IMG/VR virus record: IMGVR_UViG_3300025327_000065
Coordinates: 1 to 42,379 of that record
DNA length: 42,379 bases
Reading direction: 5' to 3' (one strand)
DNA from: a virus
Shown: positions 21,635-30,979 of the stretch, one piece after another
Position numbering within the stretch: the stretch's first letter is position 1
Layout of the letters: each line of letters begins with the position of its first letter
Made by a program: the position numbers and the translations under genes
The notes under the pieces: generated by a model
Database searches by the model: none
Told to the model about the DNA's origin: nothing
What the model saw: the letters and a program-made list of their open reading frames with translations, nothing else

Positions 21635-23587
21635 ATGGCAATAGAAAAATATAGCAGCACTAATAAAATCGTAAAAGGCGATGATGAAGGTGATGAAGAC
21701 TCACCTACTACTGGTAATAATCACGCTGGTCGTGATGCTTTATCTCAATGGGTAATGAGGCACGTTGAAGATTGGGAACAATGGCGTGACCAGAATTATA
21801 AAGAACTGTGGAATGAATACTACAGGCTTTGGAGAGGGATTTGGATAAGTGAAGACAAGACTAGGGATAGTGAACGTAGTCGTTTAATTAATCCTTCTCT
21901 ACAGCAAGCAGTAGAGGCTGCTGTTGCTGAACAAGAAGAAGCTACCTTTGGAAAAGAGGCATGGTTCGATATAAGTGATGATGTAGCCGATCCTCAGAAA
22001 GAGGATATGCAAGTTGTTCGTGATCTCTTATTGGAGGATTTCAAAGAGCGTGGAATCAATGCCGCCATATCTGAAATCTATCTTAATGGTGCTTTATATG
22101 GCACAGGTATTGGAAAAATAACAGTTGAAAGTTATGAAGATAAAACTATTCAATCTAGAATAGATGGAGAAAACATAGTAGATGGTGTGTCTATTACTAA
22201 TAGTATAGCTGTTAAGCTTGAACCTATTAGTCCTGAGAATTTTGTTATAGACACAGCAGTTACTCGTCAAGGTAAAGAAGGTATTGATATGGCTTTGGGA
22301 TGTGCTTGCATAGTATCAATTCCTAGACACATCATTGAGGCCAAGCAGAATAATGAGAGTGGTGAAGGGGATGAGTATATTAGCCCAACATACTACCCCG
22401 GCACCATTGGTTCAAGAACTATTAATTCAGATGAAGCAGGAAAAGGAGAACCCACAAAGTCTCCTGAAGACGCTGGTGTTGAGGTTGTAGAGTATTATGG
22501 CAAAGTACCTAGAGAGTTACTTGAAGCGAGTGAGAGTGAGAGTTCAACAGAGACTATAGACACTAATGATATAGATGAATCTGACTTAGTTGAAGCGTAT
22601 GTTACTATTGCTAATAGGTCTTTTCTTCTCAGAGCCTATGAGAACCCAAATATTATGGGGGATCGTCCTATTGTAGCTTATGCCTTTGATGTAGTCCCTG
22701 ATAGATTTTGGGGTCGTGGTATAGCTGAGAAGGCGTACAATCCTCAGAAAGCTTTGGATGGTATCTTAAGGGCACAGATGGATGGCCTTGCTCTTACAGT
22801 ACATCCTATGATGGCTGCTGATGCTACACGACTTCCTAGGGGCCAGCAATTAGTAGTCAAACCGGGTAAGATGCTTCTTACCAATGGCAACCCTAGTGAG
22901 ATTTTAAAAGAGTTTAGATTCGGTTCTATTGATCCTATGAGTTACAATGCTACTGGTGATCTTGAACGGATGATTCAGATGGCGACTGGTGCTATGGATA
23001 GTGCTAGTCCACTTAAAACTAATAGACGTAATGAGACAGCTTCAGGAATGTCTATGATTATGGGTGGTACTCTTAAGCGGGCTAAGAGAACTCTTCAGAA
23101 CATTGAACGTAACTTTCTTGAGCCTCTTATTCACAAAGCTCTTTGGAGATACATGCAGTTTCTTCCAGAGAAATATACACCGGCTGACTATTCGTTTACA
23201 GTCCGTGGTACTTTGGGATTAATGGCAAGGGAAGTGGAGCAAAGACAATTTGTTGAATTGCTTTCCTACGTCCCACCTGAGACGCCTGTATTCTTTACTC
23301 TCTTGAAGGGTATTATAAATACTTCAAGTATTGAGAATAAGACTGAGATTATGGGCATGATAGACATGATGCTGCAACCACAGCAGCCTGACCCTGCACA
23401 AGAACAGCTTAAACAAGAAGCTGTAAAGCGTGAAGGTCTACAAAATGCTGAGATTGAAAGTCGTATAGTTCGTAACTACGCAAAGGTAAAAGAAGGAACC
23501 AACAAGACTTCTATGGACAGAGTTGGCATGAAAGTCAAGACCCTTCAAGCTATGCGTTCAGCAAATAAGATAGTTGGCAAAGGATGA
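21635..23587 (+). CDS. Portal protein
   Basis: A 650-aa protein directly after the large terminase. Features fit podoviral portals: an N-terminal WxxxRDQNYKELWNEYYRLWRGIW region, a central PISPENFVIDTAV segment, RPIVAYAFDVVPDRFWGRGIAE, and a long helical C-terminal barrel (PDPAQEQLKQEAVKREG). It forms the dodecameric DNA channel at one capsid vertex. The gene starts 3 nt after the terminase stop. Family identity rests on context plus these motifs. Confidence 0.88.
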   Translation: MAIEKYSSTNKIVKGDDEGDEDSPTTGNNHAGRDALSQWVMRHVEDWEQWRDQNYKELWNEYYRLWRGIWISEDKTRDSERSRLINPSLQQAVEAAVAEQEEATFGKEAWFDISDDVADPQKEDMQVVRDLLLEDFKERGINAAISEIYLNGALYGTGIGKITVESYEDKTIQSRIDGENIVDGVSITNSIAVKLEPISPENFVIDTAVTRQGKEGIDMALGCACIVSIPRHIIEAKQNNESGEGDEYISPTYYPGTIGSRTINSDEAGKGEPTKSPEDAGVEVVEYYGKVPRELLEASESESSTETIDTNDIDESDLVEAYVTIANRSFLLRAYENPNIMGDRPIVAYAFDVVPDRFWGRGIAEKAYNPQKALDGILRAQMDGLALTVHPMMAADATRLPRGQQLVVKPGKMLLTNGNPSEILKEFRFGSIDPMSYNATGDLERMIQMATGAMDSASPLKTNRRNETASGMSMIMGGTLKRAKRTLQNIERNFLEPLIHKALWRYMQFLPEKYTPADYSFTVRGTLGLMAREVEQRQFVELLSYVPPETPVFFTLLKGIINTSSIENKTEIMGMIDMMLQPQQPDPAQEQLKQEAVKREGLQNAEIESRIVRNYAKVKEGTNKTSMDRVGMKVKTLQAMRSANKIVGKG

Positions 23588-23588
23588 T

Positions 23589-23837
23589 ATGGACAAAGAA
23601 TTAGTTAAGTATTATGAAGATTATTTTGATTTGTTCAGTAGACCGGGCTGGAAGATATTTGAAGAAGAGTTTAAAGATTCATTAGAGTCTTTGAGAACTC
23701 AACTGGAAACAAGTGTTGATCCAGACACTTCTAGGATTCAAGGACAGATTAAAGAGCTAAAGATTCTATGTGGATTTAAAGATTTTATAGTTGCTTCTTA
23801 TGAGCAACTTAAAGAAGACGAAAAGGAACAACAGTAA
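23589..23837 (+). CDS. Hypothetical coiled protein after the portal
   Basis: An 82-aa acidic, helical protein, MDKELVKYYEDYFDLFSRPG.... A TTG 15 nt upstream (23574), inside the portal gene, is an alternative start, but AAAGGA sits correctly for the ATG. Similar small helical proteins follow portal genes in several podoviruses. Role unknown. Confidence 0.7.
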   Translation: MDKELVKYYEDYFDLFSRPGWKIFEEEFKDSLESLRTQLETSVDPDTSRIQGQIKELKILCGFKDFIVASYEQLKEDEKEQQ

Positions 23838-23841
23838 CTCA

Positions 23842-24057
23842 ATGCCTATATATGATTTCAAATGTGATAAGTGTAATACTGTTGTAGAAAGATTAACTTT
23901 TTATAGTGAGCGTGATCTCCCCTGCGCTTGCAGTAAAGAAGGATGCGATGGTGAAAGCCATTTCATTATGAGTGCCTCCCATTTTTTCTTAGAGGGCATA
24001 ACCGGAGAATTCCCCGGAGCCGCTATGAAGTGGGATAAAAGACACTCCCAAACTTAA
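23842..24057 (+). CDS. FmdB-like zinc-ribbon protein
   Basis: A 71-aa protein starting MPIYDFKCDKCNTVVERLTF, the standard opening of FmdB-family putative regulatory zinc ribbons. It has CDKC as the first knuckle and CACSKEGC as the second. Such proteins often appear between portal and scaffold genes in phages; their role is unclear. I chose the internal ATG because the family always begins M-P-x-Y-x-F/Y-x-C. Confidence 0.8.
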   Translation: MPIYDFKCDKCNTVVERLTFYSERDLPCACSKEGCDGESHFIMSASHFFLEGITGEFPGAAMKWDKRHSQT

Positions 24058-24082
24058 AGGGGGCAAAGGAGATTTATCTATT

Positions 24083-24943
24083 ATGACTACTGTAAACCGT
24101 ATTGCCAGTATTAACAAGACTGACAAAGACCTAAAGAGTGACAACGCCGAAGATTTCCAAGAGGACGAAAGCCTTGAGGACAAAGATGAAGGCGCACTTG
24201 ATGAAGGAAATAACCAAGAAGAGTCGGAGGATGTGACTGATAAAGAAGCATCCAGTACACTTGAGGTTCTTCCACGATTCAAAGGAAAAACACCTGCTGA
24301 AATTTCAAGGGCTTATGAGGAACTTGAGACTTTACACGGAAGGTTAGCCAATGAAGTTGGAGATTACCGAAAGATGGCTCGTGAATGGTTGTTTAATGAA
24401 CAGGAGAATAGTTCAAAAGGTAAAGGAAAGGCTACAAAGGAACTGACGGATGAGGACTTTATAGACAAGCCCGCTGATTCAGTCTCTACTTTAGTCTCGG
24501 ATAAAATTGATCCTGTAACAAAGAGGCTTGACAAGATGCAGGTTGACTTGCAAGTTGCTGAGTTCCAGAGAAAGAATCCAGACTACATGGAGATTGTGTC
24601 TAATCCTGAATTTTCTGAATGGGTGAAGGCGTCTCCCTACCGGACACGACTTTATCAGAAGGCTGATGCTATGGATTTAGAAGCTGGCACCGAACTCCTG
24701 CAAGGGTTTCGAGAAGTGCGACAGGCTTCAAAACAAAGCAAGGAAGCCAAAGATAAAGGCTTGGACAAAGAGAAACAACTTCGGAAGATTTCTTCCGAGA
24801 AAGGTGGTTCTAGTGGCGGAAGTGGGAAAAAGAAAATATGGAGTTCAGCGTACTTGATTAACCTTAAAATCACAAACCCTGACAAGTACAACTCTATTCA
24901 GCCGGAAGTCATGGAGGCCTATAAAGAAGGGCGCGTGAAATAA
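24083..24943 (+). CDS. Capsid scaffolding-like protein
   Basis: A 286-aa highly charged protein immediately upstream of the major capsid gene. The N-terminus is very acidic (about 15-60), the middle is helical, and the C-terminus is basic with a Gly/Ser linker (GGSSGGSGKKK). It starts after AAAGGAG. Length, charge pattern and position match podoviral scaffolding proteins that guide prohead assembly and are then expelled. Confidence 0.8.
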   Translation: MTTVNRIASINKTDKDLKSDNAEDFQEDESLEDKDEGALDEGNNQEESEDVTDKEASSTLEVLPRFKGKTPAEISRAYEELETLHGRLANEVGDYRKMAREWLFNEQENSSKGKGKATKELTDEDFIDKPADSVSTLVSDKIDPVTKRLDKMQVDLQVAEFQRKNPDYMEIVSNPEFSEWVKASPYRTRLYQKADAMDLEAGTELLQGFREVRQASKQSKEAKDKGLDKEKQLRKISSEKGGSSGGSGKKKIWSSAYLINLKITNPDKYNSIQPEVMEAYKEGRVK

Positions 24944-24972
24944 TAAATAAATTTCTTGGAGGAAATTAAACA

Positions 24973-26010
24973 ATGGCTTTAGGTACAAATCACAATACGA
25001 TCACAACGGGTGCAAATTATATCCCTGAGTTGTGGTCGAACGAGGTCATCGCCGCGTATAAACGCGCTACGGTAATGCGTAATCTCGTTACCATGATTAA
25101 TCATAATGGTAAGAAAGGCGATACAATTCATATCCCCAATTTCACAAGGGGTACTGCAAGTGTCAAGGCAGCTTCTACTCAGGTCACTCTGAATACAGCT
25201 ACGCATGGTGTCACTAATATTTCAATTAATAAACACTATGAGTATTCACGCTTGATTGAGGACTTACTTGATGTGCAAGGTCTTCCTACACTTCGTCAGC
25301 AATACACTGACGATGCGGGTTATGCTCTTGCTAAACAGGTAGACTCTGATTTGCATTATTTGGGTGCTACACTTCAGGCGGGTGCTATTGCTGCGGCCAC
25401 TCTTTACGAGACGGCTGTTATTGGTTCAGACGGTTCTACTACATTTAGTGGTGCTGCCAATGCTGGTACAGGCAACGGTTCTGCTCTTTCGGACGTTGGC
25501 CTTCGCCAGATGATCCAGACTCTTGACGATCAGGATGTTCCTGAAGACGGTAGGGCATTAATTGTCCCTCCGGCTGAACGGAAGAACTTGATGGGTATTC
25601 CCCGCTTTACGGAGCAAGCGTACCGGGGAGAAGGTACTACTCTCAAGACTGGTTTGATCGGTGATCTTTATGGTATTCCGGTCTTTATCAGCACAAACTG
25701 TCCTTGGGTGCATGTAGCGTCTGCTTCTAGCACACAGTTGGCGAACTTTTCTTCTACAACTCTGTCTGGTGCGGCTGATGCCAACTATGATGCGGGCTAT
25801 ACTATTGACTTCTCGGCTTCTACCGACACAAAATATCGTGTGGGCATGTTGCTTCACAAGTCAGCTATTTGCCTTGCTGAACAGATGGGTGTCCGTTCTC
25901 AGACTCAGTACAAGCAAGAATACTTGGGTGATCTCTTCACCGCCGATACCATTTATGGTACTGGTGAGTTACGTGATACCTCTGGTATTTGCTTCGTGCT
26001 GCCAGCCTAA
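24973..26010 (+). CDS. Major capsid protein
   Basis: A 345-aa HK97-fold-type coat protein. It begins with a WSNEVIAAYKRATVMRNLVT region, then GDTIHIPNF and a TLNTATHGVTNISINKHYEYS segment typical of E-loop/P-domain sequences, and later ALIVPPAERKNLM and GDLYGIPVFIST. It has the strongest ribosome site in the late operon (GGAGG) and is the only late gene directly followed by a strong hairpin, both consistent with very high expression. Confidence 0.92.
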   Translation: MALGTNHNTITTGANYIPELWSNEVIAAYKRATVMRNLVTMINHNGKKGDTIHIPNFTRGTASVKAASTQVTLNTATHGVTNISINKHYEYSRLIEDLLDVQGLPTLRQQYTDDAGYALAKQVDSDLHYLGATLQAGAIAAATLYETAVIGSDGSTTFSGAANAGTGNGSALSDVGLRQMIQTLDDQDVPEDGRALIVPPAERKNLMGIPRFTEQAYRGEGTTLKTGLIGDLYGIPVFISTNCPWVHVASASSTQLANFSSTTLSGAADANYDAGYTIDFSASTDTKYRVGMLLHKSAICLAEQMGVRSQTQYKQEYLGDLFTADTIYGTGELRDTSGICFVLPA

Positions 26011-26027
26011 GTAGGTAATTAGGGATA

Positions 26028-26047
26028 CCGCCCCTTAATTGGGGCGG
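26028..26047 (+). terminator. Terminator-like hairpin after the capsid gene
   Basis: CCGCCCC-TTAATT-GGGGCGG, a perfect 7-bp GC-rich stem, followed by a weak T tract and a GTTCTTAAGAAC dyad. Same place as the partial terminator after T7 gene 10; read-through must occur because tail genes follow without a visible promoter. Confidence 0.75.
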
Positions 26048-26086
26048 GTTCTTAAGAACAAATAAATATAGGAGATATGATAAAAT

Positions 26087-26446
26087 ATGGCTAATACAGT
26101 TACAGTTACGAGTACAAAACGCCAACGTATGCAGTTTACTGGCTTGTTCTCGGAGATGTGGGCGTGTATTGCTACTTGGACAGATCAGGATGCGGTAGCT
26201 GATGATGTCTCGGTGACAGTATCGTTGACAGTTCCGGGGGTTGCTCTTGGTGATACTATCATAGTCCAACCGACTATGAATGTTTCTCTGTTGAGTACAG
26301 GACAGGTTGACTTGTATGCTTGGGTAGATTCAGCAAACACAGTCAAAGTTAAATTGACTAATGTTGATGAGACTACTAATGCCCTAGCTGCTGATGCGTT
26401 CAATGGCAAGACCATGAAGTTTGTTGTTGGCCGTCCGGCTTGGTAA
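26087..26446 (+). CDS. Hypothetical head protein
   Basis: A 119-aa beta-rich protein, MANTVTVTSTKRQRMQFTGL..., with alternating Val/Thr strands (DDVSVTVSLTVPGVALGDTI). Position just behind the major capsid protein and low charge suggest a capsid decoration or head-closure protein. No family recognised. GGAG lies about 15 nt upstream. Confidence 0.7.
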   Translation: MANTVTVTSTKRQRMQFTGLFSEMWACIATWTDQDAVADDVSVTVSLTVPGVALGDTIIVQPTMNVSLLSTGQVDLYAWVDSANTVKVKLTNVDETTNALAADAFNGKTMKFVVGRPAW

Positions 26447-26521
26447 TAAAGTAAAAAATAGGTGCCGGGGGTTTGGCCTATAAGCAACATCCCCCAACTA
26501 ATTTAAGATAAAAGGACATAA

Positions 26522-26746
26522 ATGATAAAGGTGAGAAGCATACTTCATAAAGATGAAGTGATAGAAGTATCAGAAAACCACTACTATGATGTTCTGGTTA
26601 GAAGTAAAACATGGGAACTGGTTGAACCAGAAAAGGTTGTTAAGCCCACAGTAGTTGAAGATGACAAAGAAGACCAACCTACTGTGGTGCCAATTCTTAA
26701 GAAAAAGGCTGGTCGTCCTAAACAAATCAAACCCATTGAGGAATAA
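26522..26746 (+). CDS. Hypothetical protein with AT-hook-like C-terminus
   Basis: A 74-aa protein, MIKVRSILHKDEVIEVSENH..., with a central VVKPTVVEDDKEDQPTVVPI repeat-like segment and a C-terminal KKKAGRPKQIK that matches the AT-hook core (GRP flanked by basic residues). Small proteins with this plan often lie between capsid and tail-adaptor genes. DNA binding is inferred from the motif only. Confidence 0.65.
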   Translation: MIKVRSILHKDEVIEVSENHYYDVLVRSKTWELVEPEKVVKPTVVEDDKEDQPTVVPILKKKAGRPKQIKPIEE

Positions 26747-26749
26747 TAA

Positions 26750-27475
26750 ATGGCTATAGAACGCGGCGCAAGTGAAGCTAGTGCAAGTGGTTCTCAAACA
26801 ACCACGTTTCTTGCTTGTGTAAATTATGTCTTGCGAAGACTCCGTGAGGATGAAGTAACAACATACAATGAAACTGCCTATTCTACTTTAATAGCCGACT
26901 TTGTTAATCAGGCTAAACGTGAAGTAGAAGATGCTTGGAACTGGTCTAGACTTAGAACTACAATTCCTATCACTACTGTTGCTGGTACATATAGATATGT
27001 ACTCACAGGTGCAGGAGAACGCTTCAGGATTATGCAAGACCCTTTTGATGGGTCTTATGATGTTCTTAATAACACACAAGATTATAGATTACAAATGGCA
27101 CCTAGTTCGCAGTTTATGACTACTAGGTTTTTATTGGGAGCAAGTCAACAAGGGGCACCTAATTTCTTTGACCTTAATGGTTTTGATGCTAATGGTGATC
27201 CTTATGTGAATCTGTGGCCTATACCCAATGGTATTAATGTTATTAATTTTCAAGTGGTTGTACCACAACCGGACTTGTATACAGAAGCAACTAAGATTAC
27301 AGTACCCATACATCCGATCCAACTGAGAGCGTATGCTCTTGCTATCAATGAGCGTGGAGAAGACCAAGGGACTATTAGTAACAAAGAAGATGTTATAGCG
27401 AATCAAGCTTTGGCTGATGCTGTAAGCAGAGATTCTGGTTATACTCAGAATGAGTTGACCTTTTTGGTACAATAA
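26750..27475 (+). CDS. Tail tubular protein A-like adaptor (T7 gp11-like)
   Basis: A 241-aa protein with CVNYVLRRLREDEVTTYN near the N-terminus and VNQAKREVEDAWNWSRLRTT, a pattern characteristic of podoviral gp11-type adaptors that join the portal to the nozzle. A beta-rich middle is followed by a helical end. Position directly before the gp12-like nozzle gene supports this. Confidence 0.82.
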   Translation: MAIERGASEASASGSQTTTFLACVNYVLRRLREDEVTTYNETAYSTLIADFVNQAKREVEDAWNWSRLRTTIPITTVAGTYRYVLTGAGERFRIMQDPFDGSYDVLNNTQDYRLQMAPSSQFMTTRFLLGASQQGAPNFFDLNGFDANGDPYVNLWPIPNGINVINFQVVVPQPDLYTEATKITVPIHPIQLRAYALAINERGEDQGTISNKEDVIANQALADAVSRDSGYTQNELTFLVQ

Positions 27476-27477
27476 CT

Positions 27478-29004
27478 ATGGCAGTAGCTCGTCTTATACC
27501 ACTAAATATTATAACACCGGGAAAGTTTGGTTTGAATACACAACAAGCCGAACAGTCCTTGGGACTTGAGTGGGCTACAGAAGCTACTAATTGTATAGTA
27601 GATGATAGTGGCAGGTTGTCTGCACGAAAAGGGTGGGAGGCTGTAACTACATCAGCTATTAGTGGTAATCCAAGTATTGAATCTTTAGGTGAGTACATAA
27701 GTATTGCTGGTACTTCAGCTATTATAAGTGCAGCCGCTAATAAAATATATAGTGGTACTAGTGCCTTAACTGAAAGAACAGGTACTATCACTCCCCCCAC
27801 TGATGATAATTGGAAGTTTATGAACTTCAATAATAAGGTCATTGGTATGCAAGCTGACCACACACCTATAGTCGGGGCTGGTGGTGCATTTGCAGATATA
27901 GTAGCTGGTACTGGAACACTTCCTACAGGCCATGCTTGTCTTTCGGCCTTTGGCCGGTTGTGGGCTACTAAATCCACAACAGACAAGACTACATTAGTTT
28001 ATTGTAGTCTTTTAGATGAGACTCTTTGGGGGTCTGGTTCTGCTGGAAGTCTTGATCTCAAGACCGTATGGGCGCACGGTATTGACGAGATAACTGCTCT
28101 TGCTGAATTTCAAGGGAAACTTCTCATATTTGGAAAAAGGTCTGTACTTATTTATACAGGGGCTTCTACACCATCAACTATGACTCTTGCGGACCATATC
28201 ACAGGAGTAGGTTGTATAGCAAGAGACAGTGTTCAGGATGTAGGTACTGATATATTCTTTCTTTCTGATAGTGGTTTAAGAAGTTTAGTTCGTACTGTGC
28301 AGAATGAAACTGCTCCTATTAATGACATAACTTTTAATATCCGTGATTATTTCAGATCATTAGTTGGTGCTGAAACTGTTGCCCTTATACGATCTGTCTA
28401 TCACGAAATAGATGGATTTTATCTTATAAGTTTACCAACAGCAGGTCTTGTGTTTTGTGTTAATTTAAAACAACAAACAGACAATTCTTTGCCAGTGGTT
28501 ACTTTGTGGGATGGTATGAATCCAAAGGCTTTTCTTTCTGCTAGAAATGGCAGTTTATACATAGGCAGGAATGGTGTTGTAGGTAAAATAACTAATGTAT
28601 ATAGAGATAACACTAGCACATATAATTGGTCTTGTGCTTTTGCTTGGACAGACTTTGGAGAAATGGTTGCTTCTAGAATAAAGATACCAAAGAAGATGAT
28701 TCTTACTCTTGCTGGTGGGTACGGATATACCATAACTGCAAGATGGGCATATGATTTTAATAGTTTTTATACCACACAATCTAATAATGTAAATACCACA
28801 TCTGGTGGTGGCACTTTGTCTGAATATAACATAGCAGAGTATGGCATAGCAGAGTATGGTAGTAGTGATGACACTTTTTCAAACAGCACAAGTTACCTTA
28901 CTAAGAGTGGAAAGAACCTTAAGTTTGGGTACTCTGCTATAATAGATCAGCAACCACTAAAGATTCAACGAATTGAGATTCTAGCAAAGCTAGGGAGATT
29001 ATAA
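27478..29004 (+). CDS. Tail tubular protein B-like nozzle (T7 gp12-like)
   Basis: A 508-aa beta-rich protein. It opens with LIPLNIITPGKFGLNTQQAE and NCIVDDSGRLSARKGWE, the conserved start of podoviral nozzle/stabilisation proteins, then beta-propeller-like repeats (GKLLIFGKRSVLIYTG, GTDIFFLSDSGLRSL, GFYLISLPTAG). It forms the tail tube tip through which DNA passes. A tandem YNIAEYGIAEYG peptide lies near the C-terminus. Confidence 0.85.
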   Translation: MAVARLIPLNIITPGKFGLNTQQAEQSLGLEWATEATNCIVDDSGRLSARKGWEAVTTSAISGNPSIESLGEYISIAGTSAIISAAANKIYSGTSALTERTGTITPPTDDNWKFMNFNNKVIGMQADHTPIVGAGGAFADIVAGTGTLPTGHACLSAFGRLWATKSTTDKTTLVYCSLLDETLWGSGSAGSLDLKTVWAHGIDEITALAEFQGKLLIFGKRSVLIYTGASTPSTMTLADHITGVGCIARDSVQDVGTDIFFLSDSGLRSLVRTVQNETAPINDITFNIRDYFRSLVGAETVALIRSVYHEIDGFYLISLPTAGLVFCVNLKQQTDNSLPVVTLWDGMNPKAFLSARNGSLYIGRNGVVGKITNVYRDNTSTYNWSCAFAWTDFGEMVASRIKIPKKMILTLAGGYGYTITARWAYDFNSFYTTQSNNVNTTSGGGTLSEYNIAEYGIAEYGSSDDTFSNSTSYLTKSGKNLKFGYSAIIDQQPLKIQRIEILAKLGRL

Positions 29005-29007
29005 TAG

Positions 29008-30036
29008 ATGTCTGATTACACGAAGACTACAAATTTTACAGCCAAGGATAGTTTAGTAACTGGTGATCCTTCTAAAAAGGTTTTAGGTTCTGAACATGAC
29101 GCTGAGTATACAGCCATAGCCACAGCCATAGCAACTAAAGCTGATGATGATGCTGTAGTCCATGATACAGGGAATGAGGCAGTTGCAGGGAACAAGACTC
29201 TTTCTGGCACACTTACTATGTCTGGTAAGTCTATAGTAGATGCTAATGCTTCTGTTGCTGCCCACGCCACTACATCTGATATTTGGTCTGCTGGTAACTA
29301 TGTTACTCTTACCGGGGCAGTACTTACATTTACAGACTTTGCTGATGCGCCTCAAGCTGGTGCTGAAGTAGAACTTTATTGCAATGATGCTCATGTATTT
29401 ACTCACAACGCCAATCTACTCATAGATGGGGCAGTTAATTTTACTGCTGCTGCTGGTGACAGGGTTAGAGTCAGAGCTAAAAGCACTTCTGTATTCACAC
29501 TACACCCTGTATTGATAGCAGGGTTTACTGCGTCTCAAGGGGCTTCACTAGTGTTGCTAGATGCACAGACTATAGCTGCTGCGGCATCTGTGTCAGTAAC
29601 AAGTAAAATAACTTCTGTCTATGATGATTATTTGTGGATTGGGGAGAATATCATATTTACCAATGATAATAACACTTTAACATTTGCAGTTTCAACAGAT
29701 AATAATGCAACGCAAGACGCCCAAAATAAATATTGGTCTGGTGTCCCTAATGCCGCTATGTCAGGGCCAACTACTACCTATACTAAATCAGGATTAAATA
29801 ATAGTACAACCATTCCCATGTCTTTCACAATGCAATTTTTTAATCCTATGAGCACGACAGTATCTAAACAATGGAATTGGAAAGGCAGGGTTCCATTAAC
29901 AGTCACAGGAGTAGTGAATACTTTCGATCAAGACGGAATGTGGAATGTTCCGGGTACTGCGGTAAATGCTTTTAAATTAACCTCTGATACTACCATGTCA
30001 GGTACATTCAAATTATACGGTATCAGAAAGGCGTAA
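29008..30036 (+). CDS. Tail fiber or collar-like structural protein
   Basis: A 342-aa protein beginning MSDYTKTTNFTAKDSLVTGD, the short N-terminal module (DYTKxTNFxAKDxLxxGDPxK) that many phages place at the start of tail appendage proteins. Ala/Thr-rich segments with repeated TAIATAIATKADDDAV and beta-rich C-terminal parts follow. It probably attaches to the nozzle. It lacks an obvious enzymatic domain; the receptor-degrading role may belong to the 17.3-20.3 kb cassette. Confidence 0.75.
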   Translation: MSDYTKTTNFTAKDSLVTGDPSKKVLGSEHDAEYTAIATAIATKADDDAVVHDTGNEAVAGNKTLSGTLTMSGKSIVDANASVAAHATTSDIWSAGNYVTLTGAVLTFTDFADAPQAGAEVELYCNDAHVFTHNANLLIDGAVNFTAAAGDRVRVRAKSTSVFTLHPVLIAGFTASQGASLVLLDAQTIAAAASVSVTSKITSVYDDYLWIGENIIFTNDNNTLTFAVSTDNNATQDAQNKYWSGVPNAAMSGPTTTYTKSGLNNSTTIPMSFTMQFFNPMSTTVSKQWNWKGRVPLTVTGVVNTFDQDGMWNVPGTAVNAFKLTSDTTMSGTFKLYGIRKA

Positions 30037-30041
30037 GCCTA

Positions 30042-30239
30042 ATGCCTAAAACAATACATACTACTTGGGAGACAATGAAACACACGATTGATTGGACAGC
30101 CTTTCTTACGGCTATGGGGTATTGCGTTGGGTGGGTAGCTTCACATTTCTTGGCTATCTTATCTGGTACATGGTTGTTTCTTCAGATATTTTCTTGGTTT
30201 AAAAATAAGAAATGGAAAAATTCAACAGGAGATAAATAA
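30042..30239 (+). CDS. Small membrane protein, holin-like
   Basis: A 65-aa protein with one or two hydrophobic segments between residues 19 and 51 (AFLTAMGYCVGWVASHFLAI, WLFLQIFSWF) and a basic C-terminus (KNKKWKNSTGDK). Size and topology fit a pinholin or holin, yet it lies amid virion genes, 4 kb before the lysozyme. The stop overlaps the next start by one base (TAATG). Confidence 0.6.
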   Translation: MPKTIHTTWETMKHTIDWTAFLTAMGYCVGWVASHFLAILSGTWLFLQIFSWFKNKKWKNSTGDK

Positions 30240-30973
30240 TGGGGGTCTTAAGTAAAGGTTGGAATAGTGTCACTGGTAATCTTATAGGTAATAAAGGTTA
30301 TGATGACGCTTCGGCCAATATCAATTTCAAACCCTTTAATATTAGAACAGGCATGGGAAATCTTGACTGGTCTAGTGGAAATGGTGTATTCACTCTTAGC
30401 CCTGAATACCAAGATATACGAAACAGTGTACTAGATAGTTCAAAAGGATTCTTTTCACAAGCAAAAACCTTTGATCCTAACCAAGCCTCATCTAATGCTT
30501 ATGAATTGATGCAACGAATAGCTGGCCCACAACGAGAACGAGACATAGCCAATCTCAGAAGTTCTCTATTTGGTATGGGCACGTTGGGTGCTGCCGATGC
30601 TACTGGGGGAAACCCTGAGTTGCGGGCCTACTATGAAGCACAAAATAAAGCAGACCTAGAGGCACAGTTACAGTCTATAGGTCTAGGTCAAAGCTTAATA
30701 GATTCTCTAATTAATAGAGGCCAGTCTTTATTGGGCACAGGACAGTCCCTTGATGAGTCTGGTAATAAACTCTTTACTCCTAGTATACAAACCGGAATAG
30801 CGGACACTGCTGCTGATGTAGCACAGTCTAAGTATATAGCAGAAGGAGGCAAAGCAAAATCAATATTCTGGAACAGGATGGCTACTGCTGGTGTGAGTGG
30901 TGGTTCACAATCTGAGGGTGGCAAGGTAGACATGGGCATGTTTGGTGCTTTGATGTCAATGTTCGGAGGGTAA
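30239..30973 (+). CDS. Internal virion-type protein
   Basis: A 244-aa protein, Gly/Ser-rich N-terminus (MGVLSKGWNSVTGNLIGNKG...), a helical middle (QRERDIANLRSSLFGMGTLG, LEAQLQSIGLGQSLIDSLIN) and a Met/Gly-rich end (MGMFGALMSMFGG). Such terminal glycine-methionine stretches are seen in ejected core proteins of short-tailed phages. The assignment is by position and composition. Confidence 0.65.
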   Translation: MGVLSKGWNSVTGNLIGNKGYDDASANINFKPFNIRTGMGNLDWSSGNGVFTLSPEYQDIRNSVLDSSKGFFSQAKTFDPNQASSNAYELMQRIAGPQRERDIANLRSSLFGMGTLGAADATGGNPELRAYYEAQNKADLEAQLQSIGLGQSLIDSLINRGQSLLGTGQSLDESGNKLFTPSIQTGIADTAADVAQSKYIAEGGKAKSIFWNRMATAGVSGGSQSEGGKVDMGMFGALMSMFGG

Positions 30974-30979
30974 TAAAAG

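Noticed and set aside
26458-26500. A G5/C5 inverted repeat after the 119-aa gene as a terminator
   Set aside because: The loop is about 20 nt, there is no T tract, and the pairing is only five base pairs.
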